DNA from: Didymodactylos carnosus
Taxonomy: Eukaryota > Rotifera > Eurotatoria > Philodinida > Philodinidae
DNA: 51,733 nt
Assembly (NCBI GenBank): GCA_905250885.1
Contig: CAJNOQ010000408.1
Span: forward strand, 1 to 51,733
Direction: 5' to 3'
Shown one piece after another: positions 11,291 through 24,736 of the stretch. Each line of letters begins with the position of its first letter. The stretch's first letter is position 1. Under the pieces are notes generated by a model that saw nothing but the letters and a program-made list of their open reading frames with translations, made no database searches and had not been told where the DNA came from. The position numbers and the translations under genes are program-made.

Positions 11291-14200
11291 ATGCACTCAC
11301 CTGTAACCCTGGCACCATCGTCGACTTCAACATCACCTGTTACAAATTATCACAAATTACATAATTATCCACATCGTGGTGGTAGTAATTATCAGCAACA
11401 GTCAGATTTAAAAGAATTAACAAATGTTTTATCAGAATTAAATACGAATTTTAAACGAAATGTTAAAGTACTACAGGACTTAAAAGATTTTATTGTTAAA
11501 GTATGTGAAAAACAAGCAGCAAGACCAGTTGATGATAATAGTGGTATACACAAATTAGAACAAGTAAGTTTTCTGTCAAAAAGAAAAGATAAATGTATCG
11601 CGAATTTGAGAACTAGCCTAGAGTAGAAGCCAATTGCTTTACCTTCATGGTTACGTGAAAAGCGAGACAATATGTGACATACGATTTGAGAATTGAGTAA
11701 TCCATAAACAGTATAACTTTTTGCTCCGAATAAGACTGAAAATAGCGGTGAGTATTTTGGACATCCCTAGCAAAAACAACTCAATTTTTTAGGATTATTT
11801 ATCTAGACTCAACTGCACGTGCATCTAGATTTCTACAGCACTAAATCTAGATAAATGACCCAAAAGATGAAGTTTTTGTTGCCTATAATATTAGTTGAAC
11901 TAGTGTGTAATTTTTTTGATCATTCGAAATTGACAATTAGATCGTTTCAGAAACCATATAAATATTAATATAGAACAAAAGTTCATTCAATTTCAACTTT
12001 TTATAGTGCATGGTGCGAATAAGCTTTCAGTTGTCTGTGTGAAACGTTTTCTAAAAGGCTGATAAGTATCTGCTATGCAGAAGTGAATTTATTTATCAGC
12101 CTTAGTAAGGTTTGGGATATTGAAGTGGTGATACTGCATAAGCAGATGATGGAGGTACTTGTAAAGGTCCTTACAATCGTTCATATATTGTAAAAACTGA
12201 TAACATTCGCTTGCTATTAATATTGAACTTAACATAACAAATAATGTGAATAGAGCTTTTTTTACCATTTATTAGTGTTATCATTTCTTGTAATGCATTT
12301 ATAATTTAAATAACTTCTGTAGAAGTGGGTTTGTATATTAATTCAAATTTAAGTAATTTAAGTGTTCTAGTAAGATTAATTTTAGTTGTTTTTTTAGATT
12401 ATTTTTACAGTATTGATTGTGATAAATGACAAAACATCTTGTAATCAATGTTTTTTCTCTATGTGTAATTAATGTAAGAATGTCACAAGCAATTAGTAAT
12501 AGCCCAACACAAATACTTTTCCAGCATGTTGTCCATATGCTTGGTTCAGATTACACTATTGATACGATACTGATTGGTGGTTGATGTGATGTTACTAATG
12601 TAGCAGACATTAGGTTAGTTAGTCATCCTAAGTGTAGATCACTGAATAATACAAGATATGTATGTTGAGCATTCGTGTAGTTCTTTTTAGTATACTATCC
12701 AAGTACTATATTTTTTGTGCTATCTTTTCGAGTGAACATTCAATAAACAGCTTTTCGCTCAATTACATATCATCTTAAAGAAACTAATATTGCGAAAATA
12801 AATAGCGTTAGCATCAATAAATATTTATAAATAATAGATTTTTAAAGCATTGAAAAGATTATTAATTTGTAAAATGCACACATTATTATCCTAAAAAGAT
12901 TGGAGTATTTGTAAAATACCTCATGAGTAACTAACGATCGCGAACTCTCAAAGAAAGAGTCAATATAACACTCACAGACTATAGGAATGTTTTACTCTGC
13001 ATATTTTTGTATACATTTGATTATCTTAGATCTTTCAAGTGTTGACAGATACAAGCATGTTTTACAAATAGACAGATAGTTGTCTTCTCGGACATAAAGA
13101 GTATAGAGTTTCATGAAAATCTTCTTTTCTATTCTATAGGTTACAGTAGAAGTTCGATTGGTATTCTTAAAAATTGGTGAAATTGATACATTGAAAGAAC
13201 AATTTCAAGCTGAAGCATTTATACAAGCAAAATGGCATGAACCGGGCTTAAAAGGAACAGTATGCGAGTATATTTAAATATAATGTCTGAATTAAATTCT
13301 TCTTTTGCCTAATAGTGTCCAAGCTATATTCATTTTTCTCAGCTTTTCATTATTGATAAGAAAAATGACAATTCAAAAGATTGTGGTTTTTTACTAGGAT
13401 TTGGATAATTTTGATCCAGCAAAATATTGGAATCCCTTATTATTTATTGATAACGTAGTCGGGGATTTACGAAATGATGTTTGGCATAAAATTGTTTATG
13501 ATGGAGCAGAAATACCAATGATTTATGAAATGAGAAAAGTCAAAGGAGTTTTTCTTGAAAATTTAGAACTTAATGATTTTCCAGTTGATGTACAGGTATA
13601 CAAAATCATATTTCATCAGATTGTATGATAATAACAGTGAATGATTTTCTCAGGATCTGACTATTACTTTAACAACAACTCGGACAGTAAACGAAGTACA
13701 GCTAGTGGAAGATAGTATACAACTGAGTGCAATTAACACACGTAAATTTTCTATCATATATCTCTCGTCATTTGACTATGTAGTAAAACTAATTTAGATG
13801 CTTTTATTGATCAACAAGAATGGAGACTTCATGAACACGTAGAAACATCAACGAAATTATTAACAAGCCCATTTACACCTTCACAAAATCAGCATCCAGC
13901 TTTTTCAGCCACATGTATGTGTAGTTTGACAATGATCGTTCGTCGCTCATAATACATATGCCATTTTTTGCTATAATTAATAGGTCGTGCTGCAAGACGA
14001 CCGGGATATTTCTATTGGAATGTTTATTTTCTTATTGTAAGTATCATAAAGTTATGACTATCAATCTTCATTAACTTTTCGTTTTCTAATTAGTTTTTCA
14101 TAACTGTGATGGCCTTTGCTACATTTTCTGTAACCTATAATTTACCTCAAAATCGTTTACAATTGAGTTTTACGTTATTACTGACAGCAGTTACATTCAA

Positions 14201-16446
14201 ATGGGTTGTTGTTAGATGTTTACCAACAATATCTTATCTAACCACCCTGGTATGTAATTCACTTTTGTTATTCTAACGAAAAGCTCATAAATGATAATCT
14301 TCTTTAGGATAAATATGTTCTGTTATCCATGGTATTGTTATGCGTAGTATGTGCGTGGCATGCAATTATAGCTTGTGTACCATCAAAAATGGCTCCAGTA
14401 TGGGATGTATGGGCATTAACTACACTGGCTGTTTTATACACATTATTCCACATCATCTTTCTATTATGGATGTACTTTGTGGTGAGATTTTTAGTATAAA
14501 TCGGAAATTTTTTTAAAAAATATATTGCTTTTTCAATTTGTAGACGTATAGAAGAAGAAGACTAATGAAACGAAAAGATAAAGATTATTTGGTAAGTAAT
14601 TAACAGTTCCTGTTATTCTAATTGTTTAAGTACTTTTTTCACGGTAATAGTGAGACATTTTTCGTTGATTTTTGACACATCTATCAGTATTTATTGATTT
14701 TTCTGATAGAACTGTCTAGTTCATGACCGAAAAAGAATGAATGTCAATCGTTCGTAATTAAAAATACTCAAAGCTCTTATAAGGAAAAATATTTTTTTTA
14801 TATGTTTACAGTTATTATTTGATGCACAAGAACTTTCACATGTAAGCAATGTTATACATAATGTTTTTTCTACCATTCGATTCAAAATTCAAGCACAAGA
14901 ACATAAAAAAACCAGCATGATTATATTCTGAACGACATAAATGCCACAAAAATACAGAAACTGAGCATGAAACAACGCATACTAATTATAATAAAGTTTA
15001 TGACTTGAAATCATCATTCTCAATTTGCATTATAATTCAACAATCATTATAATTCAACATTGACTAAACTGACTCTAAATAAAAAGCTCCTGTCAAGAGC
15101 TATTATTCATGTTCGGCAAGAGCGTTTCTTCTCTGATTGCGTCACATTACTACGCGTGAAACTGCTTTTGCATTGGTTAGCATGATTATTGAATTAACGA
15201 GTGATAGAAAAGTTTCCGAACAAATGTATTTACTTTGTATTTCCATATCTTTAATAGTTCTCTCATCGATTTATCTTACGTTTCTCGTCTATATTCAGCT
15301 CTTTCATTTGACATCTCAGAGGTTTCATCTTTTACTTTCGAATACCGAAAGTATAGCAAGAAAACATCCAATTGGTACTGAACTGTGATGAGAAAACTAA
15401 AACCTAAATTTATGGTCCAAAATACTTCGTGTATGTACCTAGCAACTACTGAAGGAAGAGAAAATATTTTTTTTCTTAGCTATTAGTTTCTCTGGAGAAA
15501 TCAAAACTTATTTCACGTCATAACAAAGTTCAGTTTGAGCTCGATCAAATGTGATGCTTTCTATTTTGACCAAATTATTTAACGATTCGTAATATTTGGT
15601 TGTAGAGAAACTAGTGTTCGTGTTGTTTTTTGTTTTTTCATAGGTGATCTCCTAAATTATGATCAAGCTTAGACGCTGTGATCAAAATGATGTAAGAAAC
15701 GGCAGTAAGGAAAGTACACAGATAGGTCAAACGAAAGAGCAGAAAACGGACTATAAGATGTGTTAGAATTTGCTTACTGAATTTTAAAAGATATGAAGGT
15801 ACGAAGTAAATACTTTCGTATCGATTATTATCTGATCACTTGCTACAATTTCAAGTTACAATTTTGGATACAAGGGCTGTTTCTCATGGTTAATGAAATT
15901 GAGACAGACGGTTCCTCTAGATCTTCAGTAAACATGTAGTATCGGCTGTGGGTATGACTTGAAGAACTTAGCTTTAATATTACTTTTTAATAGCAAGATT
16001 GGTTATTGTTTTATTTGTTATCTTTCTTCTAATAGCGCCATCGTATGCAACGTGTATCCTCACTTGGTATGCCGGCTGACGAAGATGGACATTATGTCAG
16101 CGCATCAGCTGCTAATACTGTCCTTCGTATGAAAGATACGCTTCCTACAGGCCGTGGTTCAATACCGTCGACGTCATCTGATCATCAACAACAACCATCC
16201 ATATTGAAACAAAATCATAAAGTATTGACTAATACTTATGCTTTAAATCGTGTATCACCGAGAAGAGTTAGTATCGCTTATCATCAAGTTAATGACTCAG
16301 CTCAAATAATGGTTCCACCACAACATTTATCATCGTCTTCACAACAAAAACCATTTTTTTATCATGAAGGAAAACAATTATTAACATCGTCCGATATTGA
16401 AGCAATGAATTTGAGACAGTTTAGAATGAGTTCACTTACATCTTAA
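11291..16446 (+). CDS. Pentameric ligand-gated ion channel-like protein without Cys-loop cysteines
   Basis: Eleven exons give 555 aa: 11291-11563, 13140-13259, 13398-13595, 13654-13741, 13798-13914, 13984-14036, 14094-14249, 14308-14481, 14544-14591, 14812-14841 and 16036-16446. Residues 1-91 are polar, partly helical, with no obvious signal peptide. Residues 92-270 resemble the beta-sandwich ligand-binding domain: FPVDVQ at 192-197 sits where the family has FPxDxQ, but both cysteines of the Cys-loop are absent. ARRPGYFYWNVYF leads into M1 (about 272-299). M2 (302-322) is followed by LPTISYLTTLDKY, the family's M2-M3 linker; M3 is about 334-356. A fourth hydrophobic segment (369-393) follows after only about 12 residues, so the usual long M3-M4 loop is missing. 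It ends in YRRRR and a polar tail of about 160 aa. Assembly as a membrane receptor channel is family knowledge; ligand and ion selectivity are unknown. Exon 10 is only 30 nt. The start is the first ATG in frame; an upstream coding exon is possible. Confidence 0.8.
11766..11886. mobile_element. Small MITE-like inverted repeat in intron 1 of the channel gene
   Basis: About 120 bp whose two halves pair: CAAAAACAACTCA and ATTTATCTAGA on the left answer to TCTAGATAAAT and GAAGTTTTTGTTG on the right. It is non-coding and lies in the 1.6-kb first intron (11564-13139). A separate short hairpin (AGGCTGATAA with its complement TTATCAGCCT) lies near 12056-12103. Confidence 0.45.
14842..16035 (+). other. 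Long intron 10 of the channel gene
   Basis: A 1.2-kb intron between the 30-nt exon and the final exon. It begins GTAAGC and ends AATAG. The 83-aa frame inside it (15137-15388) does not fit the phase of the flanking exons and has no recognisable motif. Confidence 0.5.
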
Positions 16447-19304
16447 TAGTATTGTAGATGCTATATATGTTTCATGGTGATATCATTTTAGTCACACTTT
16501 TTCTATATTAATGTGTGTGTGTGTGTGCGTGTGTATGTGAGCGTATATACTTGTATTGTGTATTTCTCTTTTCCAGGGCCGTCATTATGATGCAAAAATC
16601 TAAACGTACTTATACAAATGTATTAAAAACTCAGAGAAAAAATAGACTATTATCCGTTTTAGAAATCGTTCGTTGATATATTTTGCATAACGATTTCAGT
16701 ATGTGACGGTTAGAATCTCTAGGTTGTTGTGTACAATTCTAAGTTAATCTATTCATTTTTCAAATGACATGCATGTTCTTCGGGAGCTACTTTGAGTGAG
16801 TTTCAGGAACGTTGAAGATAAATAAAAACGTAGATTATCGTCTATCCCTGACTTAGAATCAGATCAAATATTCCGAAATTTTCATAAGATGGCAGTTGAA
16901 AACAAAATTATAGTAATTCCCCTCAAAAAACACATCACACTTTTTTCAAGACTACTCCAATTCATCGGGTTTGCAGACATAAACATGTAGGATACTCAAT
17001 TTTGAAGCTTTCTTCGTTTGATTTTGAATGAGTTAGGATAATTTTCTTTTGAATAGCTATATGAATTACAGCCGTCTTTTCATCATTATGATGAAAGAGA
17101 AATTAATCAAACATCAGATATCTTGCTCAATTTTTTTAACGAAAACTTGAACTATACTATGTGTTTGTTAGATATTCAATCACTGATGTAAATCCATTGT
17201 ACCATTTTTCTCTATACGTACACGTTGCTATTTTATTATGTTCTACTAATATAAAATAATCATAGGAAAATGTTCACTATACACAATAACAAACCATGTT
17301 TCCTTAGCAAAACATAATAGGTATTCTCACCACTTTCCGATATTAACATTCTTCAGTTATTGTCTATTCATACGAATAGGCAAGTAATGTGATATGCCGC
17401 AACAGAAGTAGAGATAAGACCGACTCTCTTCATTCGAATTGAAAGCAATTTTTTGAAGCCATTACTTTTCTAGAAATCCAAAATAGAATTTAAAAACAGA
17501 TATAAAACCATTGGAAAATATATAATAACGTTTTTGTATGTATTAACATCGGTTACCTCAATTAATAATTAACTTCATTATCGCTAATCATAGGTAGTAG
17601 AAATTCGAAAGATCATGATAGTATTAATACCAGAAATGAATTCTACAACATTTATTATCATGACAGAATCAAAAATCACATTCACCGTTTAGCTGTATAT
17701 CAGTCGATCAAGTAAAAAAGGTTTATATACAAACTGAATTGTTTTACTTTTCTAAATTCTTTTTCTTTCCAGTGTTTTCAAAATTATTTCTTATACATGG
17801 TCTGATAGAGCAAAGTATTCTCTTCACAATGAGATCACTTCCAAAAATTCCCGATGGTTTTTCATAGGGAACTACGCATTGTCAAGAATGCTCTGCACAA
17901 GTGACCGGTTTAATGTGATCTATCATGTTCAAAACACTTGTAGTTCCAATCCAGTCACATCACGATCCCTCGAAAAAATGATACGATTAACTACAGACTC
18001 AATCTTAACTTCTAAATATTTCTAAAGTGTTTTCAACTTCAATTTTCATTGTGAGACGGTTTTTTTCAAATCAAAAAGTGACTTTTTACAAAGAATTTTT
18101 TCAGCCTTTTTTTTCAAATATCTCAAGAAGAAAGTCTGTTTTTGAAAAAAATTTAGCTGAGATAGGGGCTGAAGTATCTGTGGTAAAATTTGAACTTGAT
18201 CGAACCATTTTCTGAGATGTCATAACGTGATTGAATGAAAACCTATGGAAGAACATGTTAGAAAGTTCTGAGCAGAAATACGTTGACTTTGTTTGCGATG
18301 TTCTAACTATAGACTCAAGCTTTTTAGGTTTCTACCTTTTTTCACTCTATTTGCCTCTAGGCAAATACATTGAAAAAAGGAGGAGAATCCTCAAAGTATT
18401 ACACGTAACTTATTGATATTACTTTGTATCATGTCACTGTTAGTAACAATTGTGAATAAAAATTGAAAATAGATGTGTTCATTCTGCAATGAACGAATTT
18501 CAACAGAGCAAGTACGTTATGAAACAAGAATACTTCGCAACATTTTGTTCATTAATTATTGCTCGATAAATGTCACCATTTTCATAAGTACATAACTAAA
18601 CGGATCAGATCATCAGACAAACAGTCAAATGGATATTTCAAATCTAATCTACTAGTTAGTATAGCTCGGTGAGAAGTTGAGTCATTCTTCTTGGATAATT
18701 TCCTTCACGTATGTGTCTCTTTGGTTTCACGCTTTGAACTTGATGAGGTGAAAATTGAAAGCAGTATGATCCGTAACAGAGGGAATTGTTCTATTTTCAG
18801 AAAATAACTAGTTGAATATTATATGACGTAGTTTTTTTCTTTAAAATCTCTTTTCCAAATGTTTTGCGAAATGTTTTAAAGAAAAACTTAAAATTAAATG
18901 TTGCTGAAAATTTGAAATATTGATCTTGACTATAGACAATTCACGCATATGTATACATTAATAATTCCGGAAAAATATTTATTTGTAAAATCATTCGAAA
19001 ATAAATGCAATCAACAATCAAGTTCTTAGCTATAAAAATATTGCTTTTATTTATCTAATTCTTCGATAATATGAAGAAGAATGTAGTTTTACTAGAGAAG
19101 TTTATATTTTGAACTTGAATGGAAGAAGTCCTTTATTAATTTAACGAAAGTTTTAGTTTTATATGGAAAGAAGAAAATAAAATTACTAATATAAGGAAAT
19201 ATAGACATGCACATAGTACGCAAAACTGATCTAGACAGTGTTTATATGTGCATATTAGCGGCAGAAAAAAAAACATTAACGTAATATAATAAAAATTGAA
19301 TTGT
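16447..19304. other. Intergenic region between channel gene and COX4
   Basis: A GT microsatellite lies at about 16511-16532, just after the channel stop codon and probably in its 3' UTR. A hairpin of TTTTTTCAC/TTTGCC type lies near 18335-18380. Small frames at 18027-18416 are AT-rich and unsupported. No gene is seen. Confidence 0.5.
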
Positions 19305-20241
19305 TTATTCTTCTCTTGATTTAATAGGTTTGATAGATTTACCATCTTTTCCCACATTTTTTTTCCATGTACCTTAACAAAAAACATATTATTTCATAGG
19401 AGAAGAGAGAAATAAAATACATAATAAAAAGAATTGAACTGACCAACTTCATAGTCCCATTCGGATGATAAACCCGTCTGTGGACCTTGACGTGCAGCTA
19501 TATGGTATTGTAATTGAGTTTTTAGCTTTTCATCAGATGTACTATCTGGTGGATCAAATGTATACACTAAAAAAGAATAAATGTATGGAATTAGCTTTTC
19601 TATAATCATATTATTGATTTTTACCTAATCGTCGATATCCGTCGTAAATAAATGTAAGTCCGGCAAATGCAATTAGACCCCATCCAAATGACCATTTCCA
19701 TATGCCTTCAGGCTGTGTGAATTCTTCGAATGTTTGACGAAAACTAGAACGATAAACTAACACAAAACGAAAGATGACGATATTATAACGAACTAAATAT
19801 GTCATACACATACGTTTTCTCTTCTCTTCAATTGTTAAATTATGCCAATCACCCTGTTCTTTTTCTCTTAGTTTTTTCACTTCTGGTGTATCAACTTCCC
19901 AACGAATACTTGGACACGGAAACATCGCCAAATCAAAATAATCTGGATTACCTTTCATACCATATCCAACAATTTCGCGATTACCTTAAAATAAAAATAA
20001 CAAAATAAAATTTCTACTTTTAAAATTAGAATTTTAATTACACACCTATTCTTGGATGCATTGTCATTCTATCATGATCGAGATGTGGAGGTTTCAATGG
20101 ATCTAATTCATGTGGCTGTTGTGAATGATGATGTGTTTGAGTTTCATGTAGTTGTGCTTGTGCAATAGCTGTACGATATTGTATGAGAGTTGAATATAAT
20201 TTTATTTTTTGAGAAACATGACGAAATAATACAACATTCAT
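19305..20241 (-). CDS. COX4: Cytochrome c oxidase subunit 4, mitochondrial
   Basis: Five exons on the minus strand, in coding order 20241-20046, 19984-19814, 19756-19625, 19566-19444 and 19372-19305, give 229 aa. COX4 is a nuclear-encoded, single-pass inner-membrane subunit of respiratory complex IV with a regulatory matrix domain. The N-terminus (MNVVLFRHVSQKIKLYSTL) looks like a mitochondrial targeting peptide and is followed by a His-rich linker. Then come NREIVGYG and YFDLAMFPCPSIRW, typical of invertebrate COX4, a charged helix with LREKEQGDWHNLTIEEK, and LYRSSFRQTFEEF. A membrane span follows (IWKWSFGWGLIAFAGLTFIY, about residues 140-162), then VYTFDPP and the C-terminal GLSSEWDYEVGTWKK signature. 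All introns are 50-80 nt and GT-AG. Phase is continuous through every junction. The family assignment is secure; which paralogue cannot be said. Confidence 0.93.
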
Positions 20242-22500
20242 CTTCTGTTAATTAAACACAACAAAGTGTGTATAAGTCAAATACTGAGTAGTTTGTTCTT
20301 ATTTTTGTCTAAAATAAAGAATAAAATTGAACAACTAAGAATAAAAAGATCTTATTCGAGTTTTAAAATTTTTATAGAGAAAAGTTATGTATGACATTCT
20401 AGGAACAAATAAATTTTCCGTTTAAGTAATACTGTTTTCTGCTTTTAAATTTGAAAATACAACAATTTATAGCGAGAATGAAGACAACAAGAGAAACGAT
20501 GAGATCGACTTTCTCAGAATTTGTTGCAATGATGATGGTAATTTAAAAAAGTATTCGAATATTAAAAGAAATATTGTTGACTTTCTAATTTACATAATCA
20601 TGCCAAAGATGAACAAAAATAGTGTCGCTAGCTCTTCAGAAAGACATAGATCGCATTCATGAGTCTTTGTATTGAGTTTATTTTTTACAATAAATGTTCA
20701 AACTCATTTCCTTCCCGCACAAGATAAATACTCACTTCTCTGTGCACTTATTTTAAAAATGACTTTCACACGCCAATTTGGAATGAGAGTGAAGATAGTA
20801 TTGTTCACTTATATTTTCACTGTTTCCAGCTGAATAATGTTCTGCATCCTTGTATATCAACTGTGAAGATGTTTTGCAAAAACTCCTCGATTTTTAAAAT
20901 TATTTTTTTAAAATTTCTAGTTTTTGAATATGGTTTATGTTTGTTTCAAAGAATGTCTGAGACACAAGAATTAGTAAGACAGAAATATAACTTTACTTTA
21001 TGTCAACAAACATACAACAAATGAAAAAAGAATTCATGCTCCATTCGAGCTGAAAAGATTTTGTTCTTGCCGTAGATTAAAAGTTACGCTATATACCTGA
21101 ATATTTGTGAAATATTTAGGGCAAGAAACAATGTTCACTTGATCAACGATTTTTTTCCATATTTTCTTTTTGCAAGTGATCAAAGCATTTAGCAAAATTT
21201 AAGAATGAAAATAATACATAGAGGAAAATTAAAGCCAAACGAAAATCAAGAAGTAGCTTATAGTAATATCATAGTGTAAATTAGGTATGTACTGATTATT
21301 TCTGTTATTGTCGGTTAATCGATGAAAATCAATCGATAATAGACTGGTAGGCTTTGTATTGAGTAAGAATCCTTCAAAGGTTTTTTTTCCTGATTAATCG
21401 AACGTGTGTACGTGTAGCACGGATAGCTTAGCAATGTGAACATGTTATCTATTTATCTACAAATTTAGATTGTGTTTGTACTTTTTCGAAAGTGAAAAAT
21501 TAAGAATTCCAAATAAAGTATGACGAACGTTTTTTACTGCTGAGATCAACCACAAAATGAAAAAATAATTTCCTATTGGCTACTGTACGAAGACGAATAA
21601 AATACTGATTGAACATCTTTTCATGTATATATACAGTTTAACAGAATGCGATATTAATAAAATTAAAGTAGTAAAAATTTAAGGAGTTTCATAAACGAAA
21701 AACTATTACTCTAATTAAATTCCAGATTAATTTGATGCATGTCTGTTTTAAATATCATTGGGGCCAATAACCAGTTGATGGCCATCGAATGCGAAACATT
21801 ATAGCTTCTAGATCAACCGTGACAGACAAATTGGCTTTATTTTAAAATAGTAAACAATCGAAAAAGAAGTGACACGCCTTCTAAAATATTTTGTATATTT
21901 TTTAGTTAAATCGCAGGTGAATCTGTTTTGCTTATGACTCATATATCTTTCGGATTGTGCGTTTCTTCGTGTAGAAAAATGAAATTTTTTCTGATTGTTT
22001 GTTTTGACGTGGATGGTTTAGTCATCGATAACTGTTAAAATTCATTTGAGCAGCGGTAACTGGTAGATTTGAAAAACAAGTAAACTTATTTGCTGGAATG
22101 ATCAAACCTCGACCGATCATCTACCTTTTTTAGAAATCATTCAGAAACTTGAAGTTTGTTATTGTCAAAAAGCCTCCCAGAGCGATCACTGTATGGTTGA
22201 GTATAAACAAAAACGAAAAAAAGAGATATTCTGATTAACTACTTTTTTGTCTTACTATAGGAGTAGAAATTTGAGTTCACTTTTCTTCATCTTACAAAGA
22301 ACGTTTGAACTCAAGTAAAGTGTAAACAGTAATAGAAAAGTTAAAAATTCTTAGTATTCACGAGTTTTTTAAGAATTGATTGCTTGTTTACTTTAGATAA
22401 ATTTTGGAACACAACAATAAACCGGAAAAATTGTTCATAAATTAATAAATATTTCTACTTTGTATAGAATATGTCTGTATAATTTCGGATTGTTTAAAAA
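20242..22500. other. Divergent intergenic region between COX4 and the TMEM87 gene
   Basis: The two genes are transcribed away from each other, so both promoters should lie here. No distinct regulatory motif, RNA gene or inverted-repeat element could be supported in this 2.3 kb. Confidence 0.45.
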
Positions 22501-24736
22501 ATGCATTTAATTTTCTCATTATTCGTCTTATTATATACACTACTTCCTTTCTGTTCTTGTGCATTAACCAATGGTATTGTTCCAGTACAATGGCATGATC
22601 AACAGCGTCCTATTCTTGATCGAATTCTATATGCTAACACAAAAATTAACTTCAGAGTCATTTGTCGAACACCGACAATGAATGATACAAATGCAATTAT
22701 ACATGGGAAGAAAAAACCAGCTAAGAGTATAGATCAAGACTATCCCGATTTAAGTGAGAAAAACGTCGCTAATATTTCTGATTAGACATATATATAATGT
22801 GCCAATTTTTTGTTTCAGACATCGAAATTAGGGGTCGTATTGGTCGTGTGGTTTCTTGTTTACCATTGACGCCTGAATTTTCACTAACGTCTTCTGGTCC
22901 GAGTAATGCAGATACTGATGCACAAGTGGAGGATAAAAGATATAAGAATGTATGGGATAAAATGCAAGTAAAAGACTTTACGATTGTTCAGAAAGGCTGT
23001 GATCCTGATGGAAGAACTGTTCAATTGACACAAGCGGCCAACTATACAGAACCGGCAATCCTAGAACAAACATCACCGCCAAAAGAAAAGAAATCTGAAA
23101 CAGAAAAGAAAAGTAAAGGTAGAAGTAGCTTTCCTACATGCGCAGTATATATCAATCTAGTCTCTGTGGTTTTTAGAGCAACCAAGCAATCGTCGTCGAC
23201 GTGCCGCAAATGGAACACCGTTAGAAGTAGCAGTTTCTAAAATTGATGTAAATACTCTGGTGACGTGGGGTGATGGATTTTATATAATTGATTTTGATCA
23301 ACCGACATTAAAATCTACTGGGGATAGGAATCCAGATATCGATTTAATAGTATCAATGAAATCAAAACATGGTTATTTATCGGGCAAGTTTGTCTACTTC
23401 ACAGTTTATCATAAGACTCATGTTTCTATATGCTTTTTTAGCTGACGAATATCCACTGTTAATATTTTATGCTGTGATGTGTGCTATTTATGCTTTGTTC
23501 GCCGTTTTTTGGTTTATATGGTGTTGTTTTTACTGGTAAGTTGAAAAGTATTGTGGAAGAATGATCTCTAATTATTGATCTTTTATTTTAGGCGTGAATT
23601 ATTAAAAATTCAATTTTGGATTGGTGGTGTTATTCTCATTGGAATGTTCGAAAAATCTGCATTTCTCGCTGAATATGATACAACAAATCGTTATGGTTAC
23701 ACCATGAAATATGCCGTCATAACTGCCGAAATTCTTTCGTGTTTAAAACGTACTGTATCTCGAATGTTAGTCGTTATTGTTGCACTTGGTTTTGGCATTG
23801 TTAAACCACGATTAGGTCCACTCAAACAAAAAGTGATTGGAATGGCTTTACTTTACTTTGCAATTGCTGCCACCGAATCATTCTTACGTTTGTACTCCAA
23901 ACACGACGAAACAAGCAAAAATGTATTAATATCACGTATACCGTTGGCTGTAGTGGATGCAACTATTTATTATTGGATCTTTACGGGTTTGGTACGAACA
24001 ACACGTACTTTACGTGTGCGAAAAAATGTGGTAAAACTTAATGTTTATCGTCATTTTACAAATACAATATTATTTGCAATTGTTGCGTCAATTTTATTTA
24101 TGATATGGTCATTAAAATCACATCAGTTTGCCAAATGTATTACAGATTGGAGAGAATTCTGGGTAAGTTTTAATGATGATGTAAAAAAGATCTTTTGTTG
24201 AGTTATGAGCATATTCAAAGAAAAAAAACGCAGAATATCAGCTATTATTTATTGCTAAGTTTTTTTTGTTTAAATTTTTCTCTTTTTTCCAGGTTGATGA
24301 TGCATTTTGGCATATCTTATTCTCTCTCTTATTGCTTGTCATTATGATATTATTTCGTCCATCAAATAATAATCAACGTTATGCATTTGTTCCTCTTTTG
24401 GACGACGAACAAGATCATGATCCAGATGATATGGATGATTTAGATGAAGAAAAAGGTGAAGCAACTCTATTTGAAACGGTTAAATTACGAGGTAAACAGC
24501 AAGAAAATGGAACACAAGTCAGTAGTGGTAAAATGAATAAAAAACAACAACAAAATGCTGAAAGAAACTTAAATGTTAAAGAAGATAAAAGTATCCAGGG
24601 ACAAAATGGTATTGATGATGAATTGACATGGGTTGAAGATAATATTCCAACATCAATTGCTGATCAAGCACTACAAGCACTCGACTCAGAAGATGAAATT
24701 GTTAATACAAAATTAGAACGATCGAAAATGCAGTAG
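22501..24736 (+). CDS. TMEM87: TMEM87-family GOLD-domain seven-transmembrane protein
   Basis: Six exons: 22501-22753, 22819-23118, 23177-23383, 23442-23535, 23592-24162 and 24293-24736, giving 622 aa. Human TMEM87A/B act at the Golgi and in endosome-to-Golgi traffic; a mechanosensitive current role is debated. A signal peptide covers about residues 1-21 (hydrophobic, ending CSCA). The lumenal part (22-255) has QWHDQQRPILD, a lysine-rich insert near 175-185, and LVTWGDGFYIIDF. The membrane core starts at HGYLSADEYPLLIFYAVM and continues through FWIGGVILIGMFEKSAF, TVSRMLVVIVALGFGIVKP and VDDAFWHILFS. RPSNNNQRYAF and an acidic tail with LTWVEDNIP follow, all diagnostic of TMEM87. Intron 3 uses a GC donor (see findings). 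The first donor could alternatively be 27 nt upstream (GTATAG at 22727); I preferred GTGAGA at 22754 because it is the better consensus and gives a typical 65-nt intron. Both keep the frame. Confidence 0.92.

Noticed and set aside
18027..18416. Two adjacent ~61-aa frames as a small gene
   Set aside because: No homologous features, no coherent splice joining, composition as in flanking intergenic DNA.
19136..19387. 83-aa frame at the 3' end of COX4 as a separate gene
   Set aside because: The real COX4 last exon (19305-19372) is read in another frame; this longer frame is a shadow.
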